Shown piece after piece: positions 1 to 4,385 of a stretch of 6,455 nt of DNA. The notes beneath the pieces were generated by a model. It had not been told where the DNA came from, ran no database searches, and saw only the letters and a program-made list of their open reading frames with translations. The stretch is taken from positions 1-6,455 of the forward strand of contig JAUSHG010000035.1 of the NCBI GenBank assembly GCA_030648695.1, given 5' to 3'. The stretch comes from a bacterium (GTDB lineage Bacteria > Patescibacteriota > Minisyncoccia > Phycocordibacterales > UBA10002). A program made the position numbers and the translations under genes. Position 1 is the stretch's first letter. Each line of letters begins with the position of its first letter.

Positions 1-90
1 TAACTCTACCAAAGCCGACGCTTCGGTCGGCTTGTATTCAGCATAGTAACTTACTTTTTTGACCGCATCAATAGAGATGGGTTTTCCCAT
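1..90 (-). CDS. 5' end of an unidentified protein gene, cut by the left window edge
   Basis: An ATG at 90-88 opens a frame that stays open for all 30 codons to the window edge. The peptide begins MGKPISIDAVKKVSYYAEY and continues KPTEASALVEL. I do not recognise the family from this fragment. The start lies 41 bases after the hsp20 stop on the same strand, so co-transcription with hsp20 is plausible. No Shine-Dalgarno sequence is visible; the gap is filled by GCTAAAA-type 7-base repeats. Codons 20-26 lie on a perfect 8-bp hairpin (12-33), similar in kind to the palindromes found inside valS and tsaD. The lack of stops, the good position and the balanced composition support a real gene, but it is short and partial. 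Confidence 0.5.
   Translation of the reverse strand, partial: MGKPISIDAVKKVSYYAEYKPTEASALVEL
12..33. repeat. Palindrome inside the left-edge gene
   Basis: Perfect inverted repeat: AAGCCGAC at 12-19 and GTCGGCTT at 26-33, with the 6-base loop GCTTCG. It falls in the coding sequence of the partial gene (peptide KPTEASA). It is similar in style to the palindromes inside valS and tsaD in this window. Confidence 0.6.
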
Positions 91-92
91 TT

Positions 93-134
93 TCTGAAAG
101 CTAAAAGCTAAAAGCCATAAGCTAGAAGCTATTA
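93..134. repeat. Tandem 7-base repeat (GCTAAAA type)
   Basis: In phase from base 100 the units are GCTAAAA, GCTAAAA, GCCATAA, GCTAGAA and GCTATTA, preceded by a degenerate unit at 93-99. The last unit contains the stop codon of hsp20 (132-134 on the minus strand). The same unit family reappears inside valS at 3597-3624. The tract fills the gap between hsp20 and the next gene. Confidence 0.8.
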
Positions 135-587
135 ATTGGACCTGACTTTCAGCTTGGTCTGGCGGCTTTTGTCCATTTTGGGGAGCTTGATGGTGAGGAG
201 GCCGTGCTTTTCAATCGCTTCTGATGCGTCTACATCCACTTCCTGCGGCAGGAGAATAGTGCGGGAGAAGGAGCCCCAGTACAGCTCACGGTGAAAATAA
301 TCCTCCTTGTCAATTTCCCGCGACAGCGCGCGCGAGCCGCGCACCGTTACCATGTCGCGCGTGATTGAGATATCCAGGTCCTCGGGCCGGACTCCGGCGA
401 CAATCGTCTGAATATAGATGTCGTCGGGCGTCTGGTACACATCTACCGTTAGTTCACCCTCCTCGGCATCCTCTTCCGCAGGGACATCCTTTTTAGAGTG
501 CATCGGAACTTTGGATTCCTTTTCCGGAGATTCCTCGTTGCTCACACTTCCGGTGAGCCGTTCAAAAAATGAGCGTTTGTTCTTCAT
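132..587 (-). CDS. Small heat-shock protein, Hsp20 / alpha-crystallin family
   Basis: ATP-independent holdase chaperone that binds unfolding proteins in the cytoplasm and forms oligomers. The 151-residue length is normal for the family. Residues 1-45 are a charged, low-complexity N-terminal arm (many E, K, S). Residues 46-138 form the alpha-crystallin domain: ELTVDVYQTPDDIYI starts it, AGVRPEDLDISI and MVTVRG are the core strands, FHRELYWGSFSRTILLP is the typical middle motif, and GLLTIKLPK is the family's conserved G-x-L signature. The C-terminal LKV (146-148) can serve as the I/L-x-I/V motif that docks on neighbouring subunits. The ATG start is the only sensible one and sits six bases after a promoter-like TACTTA, so the mRNA may be leaderless. 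No CIRCE operator is visible upstream. PrsW lies upstream on the same strand after a 115-base gap, and the left-edge gene follows. Confidence 0.93.
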   Translation of the reverse strand: MKNKRSFFERLTGSVSNEESPEKESKVPMHSKKDVPAEEDAEEGELTVDVYQTPDDIYIQTIVAGVRPEDLDISITRDMVTVRGSRALSREIDKEDYFHRELYWGSFSRTILLPQEVDVDASEAIEKHGLLTIKLPKMDKSRQTKLKVRSN

Positions 588-593
588 ACTAAT

Positions 594-621
594 TAAGTAC
601 CAATCTACTAATTTGTACTAA
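594..621 (-). promoter_or_regulatory. Probable hsp20 promoter with extended -10
   Basis: On the minus strand, TGG plus TACTTA (602-594) gives an extended -10 (TGn then a -10 hexamer), with a weak -35 TTAGTA at 621-616 and a 16-base spacer. The -10 ends six bases before the ATG, so transcription would begin at or next to the start codon. The string TTGGTACT followed by exactly eight bases and then the start codon also occurs at valS, which is the main support. The -35 matches poorly. Confidence 0.45.
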
Positions 622-700
622 TCTACGAATACCTACGAATAAAGATAGAAGCGCATTAGAAGATATTAGCATTGTTAGTTTCATTTGCAGATTGGTACTT
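595..700. repeat. 12-bp inverted repeat bounding the hsp20-prsW gap
   Basis: AAGTACCAATCT at 595-606 is the exact reverse complement of AGATTGGTACTT at 689-700. The pair encloses almost the whole gap between hsp20 and the PrsW gene. Inside it, CTACGAATA occurs twice (623-631 and 633-641). One arm overlaps the proposed hsp20 promoter; the other would be a promoter-like string pointing the opposite way. Function unknown; the rest of the gap shows no gene. Confidence 0.6.
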
Positions 701-702
701 GA

Positions 703-1389
703 TTATGATTTCAACTGCTTTATCTTCTCAAACCCGACGAGGAGCAGAATGATGGCTACCCAGACGAACGAAAATACTGCAAGTGTACTGCCGCCGTCTC
801 CTTGTCCCTTAAGTATATACATATTAAAAAGCGTGTGCAATATAATAGCCGCAGAGAGGCCGATAAAGCCGTCAATCTTCTTTATTGCACCACGCTTGTA
901 GAAACCAAGCGCCAAAAAGAAGCCGAGCGTTCCGGAGGTAACGACATGAAGGAGGGAGGCGCCCACGAAGCGCAGTAGTCCAAGGTCAACGCCGCTTATA
1001 AGCCCCCCGTGAGTAACCGCGCCTGCCAAGAAGAGCGCGTTTTCGAGTGCGGCAAATCCGAGTGCGGCAGTAATGAGGTAAATGAGCGAGTCAATCGGCT
1101 CGTCATTTTCGCTCCGGCGCAGAGCAGAGAAGTAAGAGGCGCCGTACTTGAGTGTTTCCTCAATAATCGCCCAGCCGATAATAACGAGAAACATACTTTG
1201 TGTGCTGTTCCACACCCACTGCTCCAGTGGAATCGCCGGAATGACCGCAAGCATGCCGACAATAAAAGAGACAAGGATGAGTCCGCGCGGCTCCGGATGC
1301 AGGCGGTCCTCCTTGAGCCAGAACCACAGCCAGAGAAGTGCGGGAAGTACGCCGCCGAGGAAAGAGAAAAATATGGTCGCAGACGACAT
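703..1389 (-). CDS. PrsW-family intramembrane metalloprotease-like protein
   Basis: Multi-pass membrane protein of 228 residues, the usual size for PrsW-like (glutamic-type, CAAX-protease-related) proteins. In Bacillus subtilis PrsW cleaves an anti-sigma factor; the substrate here is unknown. Conserved features seen: EDRLHPEP after the first membrane helix (27-34), the EExxK motif at E77-E78-K81, D100 followed by LGFAALEN with E116-N117, H148 in the middle of a helix after R140, and HTLFN at 185-189. These acidic and histidine positions are those normally conserved in the family. About seven hydrophobic segments are visible (roughly 5-25, 37-55, 66-88, 102-125, 138-163, 172-193, 202-220). The ATG start gives a clean first helix. 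It follows valS by 84 bases, a gap largely made of 7-base repeats. No partner anti-sigma factor is in view. Confidence 0.85.
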   Translation of the reverse strand: MSSATIFFSFLGGVLPALLWLWFWLKEDRLHPEPRGLILVSFIVGMLAVIPAIPLEQWVWNSTQSMFLVIIGWAIIEETLKYGASYFSALRRSENDEPIDSLIYLITAALGFAALENALFLAGAVTHGGLISGVDLGLLRFVGASLLHVVTSGTLGFFLALGFYKRGAIKKIDGFIGLSAAIILHTLFNMYILKGQGDGGSTLAVFSFVWVAIILLLVGFEKIKQLKS

Positions 1390-1399
1390 ATTTTAAACT

Positions 1400-1420
1400 G
1401 TTAACCGTTAACCATTAACT
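1400..1420. repeat. Tandem 7-base repeat (GTTAACC type)
   Basis: Three in-phase units: GTTAACC (1400-1406), GTTAACC (1407-1413) and ATTAACT (1414-1420), just upstream of the PrsW start on the minus strand. Short but exact in spacing. Confidence 0.65.
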
Positions 1421-1451
1421 TTTGACACAAAACACACATTATTTGGATTTA

Positions 1452-1486
1452 GTTAAGAGTTAAAAGTAAAAAGTTAGGAGTTGGTA
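1452..1486. repeat. Tandem 7-base repeat overlapping the valS stop codon
   Basis: Five in-phase units: GTTAAGA, GTTAAAA, GTAAAAA, GTTAGGA and GTTGGTA. On the minus strand the fourth and fifth units encode the last ValS residues (TNS) and the TAA stop at 1476-1474, so the gene end lies inside the repeat. The same GTTA-type family occurs in tsaD. Confidence 0.75.
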
Positions 1487-3774
1487 GCTACCGGCCATTC
1501 TTGAACCATCAATAACTCTTTGTTGCCCATCAGCCCCCATATTTCTTCGGTAACAAACGGTATGAAAGGATGCAGTGCTTTGAGGAGTGTATCAAGTGTG
1601 TGAAGCAAAAATTGCATGCGCCGTTTCTTTTCCTCCGGCGTTCCGTTTTTGAGCACGGTTTTGCTTTCCTCCAGTATTCTGTCCGCGAGCGTGTGCCACG
1701 TGTAATGATACAGCTTTTCAGCCGCAAGATAAAACCGGTATTCCTCCATATCGCGGGTTACTTCTTCGAGGAGGTTCTGCTGTTCGTCCAGTAATTTCTT
1801 TTCATCTCCATGGACTATTGCGTCATCCTCACCCCCCTCAATCCCCCCTCTTAAGAGGTGGGAAGGAGAGGAGGAAGTATTCTCTAAAATAAATCGCGCA
1901 ATGTTCCAAAGTTTGTTTGCAAAATGCTTGTATCCCCGGATTTTTTCCTCGGAAATCCGCATATCCGTGCCCGGCGTATTTCCGACTATAAGCGTCATAC
2001 GCGCCGCGTCCGCACCGAATTTCTGCGCAATATCAATCGGGTCAATGCCGTTTCCAAGCGACTTAGACATTTTGCGCCCCTTCGCATCACGCACGGTGCC
2101 ATGCAGGTACACTGTCTTGAAGGGAATAACACCCAGCGCGTACTGTGACATGAGAATCATTCGTGCCACCCAGAAGAAAAGAATTTCATAGCCGGTTTCA
2201 AGTACGTCCGTCGGATGGAAATTCGCCAAGTCACTTTCCGGTCCGGGCTTGCCCGCCGTAGCCGTTTCGGCGGAGGAGGGCCAACCCAAAGTAGAGAAAG
2301 TCCAAAGACCGGAAGAGAACCATGTATCAAGCGTATCAGGGTCTTGCTCCCAACCATCTCCCTGTGGCGGTTCTATTCCTACAAACATTTCTGTGTTGGT
2401 TCCGTGTTCCTGTTCCGTGTCTATTCCGTGTTTCTTATACCAGACCGGAATCCGGTGCCCGTACCAAATTTGTCGTGAAATACACCAGTCGCGCAGATTG
2501 TCTATCCAGTGAAAATAGGTTTTTTCAAAATGCTCCGGAATGATTTTTATTTTGCCGCCCGCAACTGGCTCGCGCATAAGTTCTTTAAGCGTTTTGCCGC
2601 CGCGCGCTTTGACCGGCTTGTTTACGTCCACAAACCATTGGAGTTTTATCTGCGGCTCAATCGTGCCGCCGGTTCTCTCTGCCGTGGCCAGATTATGTGT
2701 ATAGGGTTCTTCCTTGACGACAAGTCCCTTTGCCCGCAATTTTTCCACTACTTTTTCCCGCGCATCAGCGATTTTAAGTCCGGCAAATTCTCCGGCAATC
2801 GGCAGAAGCTTACCGCGCTCGTCAATTATCTGCTCTTTGTCCAGCTTATGGCGTTCGGCGATTTCAAAGTCAGCGGTGTCATGCCACGGCGTTATGGTCA
2901 TAACGCCGCTCCCAAACTCCATATCAATGGCGGTGTCTTTGACAACCGTTGCTGTGATGGGGCCGTTAATCCATTCCAGTTCTATTTTTTGTCCGTCTGT
3001 GTATTCGGCGTACCGCGTGTCGTCCGGATGCATCACCACATACTTGTCTCCGAACTTAGTTTCTGGACGCGAGGTGCCAATGGTGAAGGGTCCGTATGTA
3101 AAGTAGTAAAAAACAGTTTTCTCTTCCCTGTATACAATTTCATCATCTGAAATAGTGGTCTGCCCCTTTGGGTCCCAGTTCACAATGCGGTGGCCGCGAT
3201 AAATGAGGCCATCGTCATACATCATCTTAAACATGCTGCGTACCGCCTCGGTTCGCTTCTCATCCAGCGTGAATGCTTCGCGCGACCAGTCGCAGGAAGC
3301 ACCCATCACGCGGATTTGGGAGGTGATAGTTTTATGGCTTTGCGCGGCGAAGGTCTCTACCCGCTTGAGGAATTCCTCTCGGCCAAGGTCGTGGCGATTT
3401 TTGCCTTCCTTTTTGTAGATTTCTTTTTCAACAACTGCCTGTGTGGCAATAGCGGCATGGTCGGTTCCCGGCACCCAGAGTGTTTTTTTGCCCTGCATGC
3501 GCGCAAAGCGCACCATGATGTCTTCAAGAGTGAGCATGAGCGCGTGTCCCATATGGAGCACGCCGGTGACGTTCGGAGGAGGCATCACCATTGAGAAGCT
3601 TTTAGCTTTTAGCTTTGAGCTTTCAGCAATAGGAAGATTTTCAGGATTATCCGCCTTCGCTGAAGCTACGGACGGATGCGCCTCAGGCGCAAAAAAACCG
3701 CTCTCTTCCCAGAGCTTGTAGATGCGGCTTTCGGTTTCCGCGGGGTTGTAGGGTTTGAGAAATTTGTCGTTCAC
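1474..3774 (-). CDS. valS: Valyl-tRNA synthetase
   Basis: Class Ia synthetase that charges tRNA-Val with valine and edits mischarged threonine; cytoplasmic. Seen in order: PPPNVTGVLHMGHAL with the HIGH-type motif HMGH at 74-77; the CP1 editing domain with TSRPETKFGDKYVV (234-247) and GSGVMTITPWHD (288-299); DWCISRQIWYGHRIPVW (429-445); LDTWFSSGLW (482-491); and KMSKS at 568-572. An anticodon-binding helical domain follows (about 610-755). At 766 residues it is shorter than the E. coli enzyme (about 950), and it ends after ELLMVQEWP with no C-terminal coiled-coil arm. The start is GTG at 3774-3772; the next residues KPYNPAETESRIYKLWEESG fit the family N-terminus. Repeat-derived peptides interrupt it near residues 28-60, 449-462, 498-512 and 634-650. 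All catalytic motifs are intact, so it should be functional. Confidence 0.97.
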   Translation of the reverse strand: MNDKFLKPYNPAETESRIYKLWEESGFFAPEAHPSVASAKADNPENLPIAESSKLKAKSFSMVMPPPNVTGVLHMGHALMLTLEDIMVRFARMQGKKTLWVPGTDHAAIATQAVVEKEIYKKEGKNRHDLGREEFLKRVETFAAQSHKTITSQIRVMGASCDWSREAFTLDEKRTEAVRSMFKMMYDDGLIYRGHRIVNWDPKGQTTISDDEIVYREEKTVFYYFTYGPFTIGTSRPETKFGDKYVVMHPDDTRYAEYTDGQKIELEWINGPITATVVKDTAIDMEFGSGVMTITPWHDTADFEIAERHKLDKEQIIDERGKLLPIAGEFAGLKIADAREKVVEKLRAKGLVVKEEPYTHNLATAERTGGTIEPQIKLQWFVDVNKPVKARGGKTLKELMREPVAGGKIKIIPEHFEKTYFHWIDNLRDWCISRQIWYGHRIPVWYKKHGIDTEQEHGTNTEMFVGIEPPQGDGWEQDPDTLDTWFSSGLWTFSTLGWPSSAETATAGKPGPESDLANFHPTDVLETGYEILFFWVARMILMSQYALGVIPFKTVYLHGTVRDAKGRKMSKSLGNGIDPIDIAQKFGADAARMTLIVGNTPGTDMRISEEKIRGYKHFANKLWNIARFILENTSSSPSHLLRGGIEGGEDDAIVHGDEKKLLDEQQNLLEEVTRDMEEYRFYLAAEKLYHYTWHTLADRILEESKTVLKNGTPEEKKRRMQFLLHTLDTLLKALHPFIPFVTEEIWGLMGNKELLMVQEWPVATNS
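1847..1858. repeat. Palindrome CCTCTTAAGAGG inside valS
   Basis: A perfect 12-bp palindrome within a C-rich stretch (about 1829-1865), encoding part of the ValS peptide SSPSHLLRGGIEGGEDD (residues about 635-651) between two helices of the anticodon-binding region. Such a Ser/Gly-rich linker is not a usual ValS element, so it looks like an in-frame insertion. That it is an insertion is inferred from memory of the family, not from an alignment. Confidence 0.6.
2253..2273. repeat. Palindrome inside valS, copy A (plus orientation)
   Basis: CCGCCG at 2253-2258 pairs with CGGCGG at 2268-2273 around a 9-base loop. It encodes the ValS residues SSAETATAGKPG (about 500-511), lying between the LGWP motif and the FHPTDVLETGYE block, where relatives have a shorter linker. 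The string CCGTAGC followed by GGCGGA is shared with the copy at 3650-3675 in opposite orientation. Confidence 0.55.
2390..2431. repeat. Short repeat tract (TTCCGTG) inside valS
   Basis: TTCCGTG occurs three times (2400-2406, 2413-2419, 2424-2430) with related spacers. It encodes the repetitive ValS peptide HGIDTEQEHGTNTE (residues 449-462), between the RIPVWY and LDTWFSSG motifs. Spacing is not strictly seven bases, unlike the other tracts. Confidence 0.6.
3597..3624. repeat. Tandem 7-base repeat inside valS (GCTAAAA type)
   Basis: Four in-phase units on the plus strand: AGCTTTT, AGCTTTT, AGCTTTG, AGCTTTC. On the minus strand they encode the ValS peptide ESSKLKAKSF (residues about 51-60), just before the HMGH block. 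The unit is the complement of the GCTAAAA tract at 93-134, more than 3 kb away. Confidence 0.8.
3650..3691. repeat. Two adjacent palindromes inside the valS N-terminus (copy B)
   Basis: An imperfect hairpin at 3650-3675 (core CTTCGCTGAAG) is followed by a perfect one at 3677-3691 (TGCGCC, loop TCA, GGCGCA). Together with the adjacent 7-base tract they encode residues about 28-60 of ValS, between GFF and FSMVMPPPNVTG, where most ValS proteins have only a short link. The first hairpin matches the palindrome at 2253-2273 on the opposite strand. Confidence 0.6.
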
Positions 3775-3780
3775 CCTGAA

Positions 3781-3808
3781 ATAGTACCAAAAATAGGGGC
3801 TAATTCAA
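3781..3808 (-). promoter_or_regulatory. Probable valS promoter with extended -10
   Basis: On the minus strand, TGG plus TACTAT (3789-3781) is an extended -10, with -35 TTGAAT at 3808-3803 and a 16-base spacer. The -10 ends six bases before the GTG start, so the transcript would be leaderless or nearly so. The promoter lies just downstream of the terminator at 3816-3853, separating valS from the RNA interval. The TTGGTACT string and its 8-base distance to the start codon are the same as at hsp20. Confidence 0.5.
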
Positions 3809-3815
3809 AATAAGG

Positions 3816-3853
3816 ACAAAAATCAGCCCCACCGTGCGGATGCAAGGTGGGGC
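3816..3853 (-). terminator. Strong Rho-independent terminator closing the RNA interval
   Basis: GCCCCACC (3826-3833) and GGTGGGGC (3846-3853) form a perfect 8-bp GC-rich stem with a 12-base loop. On the minus strand the stem is followed by TGATTTTTG. It faces transcripts coming from the tsaD side and ends them before the valS promoter. Confidence 0.85.
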
Positions 3854-3854
3854 C

Positions 3855-4097
3855 TATTTGCTTAAACATTCTGTCAGCGGTTGTTACTCACACAGCCGCT
3901 ATTTTTTTCATTCCTCGTCGTAATCGCGAGGTGGATGTGCACAAATTAATGCGCAATACCATCTCACGCCGCCGACCTTCGTACAGCGTGTCTCCCTTCG
4001 GGGTACTTACCCTGTTGTGTCTGGACACGGAACTACTTCCGGTCCTCGTATCCGAGGGTTACCCTTACTAGTGGGGTGGGAGTTGAGTAATTGGAAC
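3855..4097 (-). ncRNA. Candidate structured RNA, possibly divergent RNase P RNA
   Basis: No credible reading frame covers this stretch, yet it is full of hairpins and ends at a strong terminator. Seen on the minus strand in order: GTAAGGGTAA (4068-4059); hairpin CCTCG-GATA-CGAGG (4057-4044); hairpin CGGAA-GTAG-TTCCG (4041-4028); GGTAAGTACCCC (4011-4000); GGTCGGCGGCGTGAG (3977-3963); a hairpin with GCGCA/TGTGC arms; GAATGA; a 9-bp hairpin with one mismatch (3900-3876); and GACAGAA (3875-3869). Bacterial type A RNase P RNA carries a similar series (GTAAGGGTGAAA, GGTAAAC, GGTNGGCNGCNTGAG, GAATGA, GACAGAA). However, the expected P4 strand GAGGAAAGTCC and its CGGCTTA partner were not found. The 5' boundary is uncertain; it may reach 4197. 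RNA gene: fairly likely. RNase P: speculative. Confidence 0.45.
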
Positions 4098-4119
4098 AAA
4101 AAGGACTCTGCAGAGCCCC
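4098..4119 (-). terminator. Terminator-like hairpin within the RNA interval
   Basis: On the minus strand, GGGCTC pairs with GAGTCC (one G-U pair) around TGCA, followed by TTTTTG (4103-4098). The stem is short, so this could be a terminator of the upstream RNA or a helix of one larger RNA. Confidence 0.45.
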
Positions 4120-4135
4120 AGAACTTCGGCAAATC

Positions 4136-4165
4136 AAAAAACACTGTGGCTAGGTTAGCACAGAG
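4136..4165 (-). terminator. Weak terminator-like hairpin after the rod-shaped RNA
   Basis: On the minus strand, CTGTG (4163-4159) pairs with CACAG (4148-4144), with an inner CTA/TAG pairing, followed by TGTTTTTTG with six T (4141-4136). It could end the rod-shaped RNA upstream. The stem is weak; in the alternative RNase P reading it would be an internal part. Confidence 0.35.
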
Positions 4166-4197
4166 GCAACACTTGGCGCAAGGGCCTTCTTATTGCC

Positions 4198-4385
4198 TAG
4201 AACTCATTTCAAAACCCACCATGGCAGTATTAGCTGAGGCCATTTCGCATCGTCGATTCGTGGTATTCAGTAAAAAACGGCTTATCCTCGGTCGGAGTAG
4301 CTGGCTACACCTTCCTCGTCTGCACCGTTTTTTCCTCGAATACCACGAATCTTTGGATTGCGATAGGGTTTTGAAATGAGTTCTA
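4198..4385 (-). ncRNA. Candidate 6S-like rod-shaped RNA
   Basis: A nested inverted-repeat structure of 188 bases starts directly after the tsaD stop. Outer stem: 4198-4217 and 4366-4385 are perfect 20-bp complements (core CTCATTTCAAAACCC). Next is a large bubble, 14 bases on one side and 37 on the other; the long side holds a small ATGGC/GCCAT hairpin. A perfect 14-bp stem follows (4255-4268 with 4338-4351, GATTCGTGGTATTC), then a small internal loop, a 9-bp stem (AAAAAACGG, 4272-4280 with 4325-4333) and a 44-base terminal part. Length and shape (closing stem, central bubble with a hairpin on its 3' side, long apical arm) recall 6S RNA, which binds RNA polymerase. The minus strand is assumed from the terminators downstream. 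Alternatives: a MITE-like palindromic element, or part of a larger RNA. No sequence match to known 6S RNA was recognised. Confidence 0.4.

Noticed and set aside
588..702. CIRCE/HrcA operator for hsp20
   Set aside because: The TTAGCACTC inverted repeat with 9-base spacer is not present; the inverted repeat here is different and has an 82-base spacer.
2509..3150. Plus-strand open frame of 213 codons
   Set aside because: It lies fully antisense to the conserved editing domain of valS; its peptide has no recognisable family and is best explained as a shadow.
3816..3853. T-box leader for valS
   Set aside because: The conserved T-box bulge sequence (TGGNACC) is absent beside the terminator and the valS promoter appears to lie after it, so the hairpin more likely ends the upstream transcript.
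4017..4379. Plus-strand open frame of 120 codons in the gene-free interval
   Set aside because: It runs through the nested stems and the terminator-like hairpins; the peptide shows no domain or sensible composition. Structured RNA explains the region better.
3816..4385. tmRNA or tRNA gene in the RNA interval
   Set aside because: No TTCGA-type T-arm, no CCA end and no tag ending in ALAA were found on either strand.
4198..4385. MITE or insertion sequence remnant
   Set aside because: The 20-bp terminal inverted repeats would fit, but no clear target-site duplication flanks them and inner stems are nested on the same axis; kept only as an alternative to an RNA gene.
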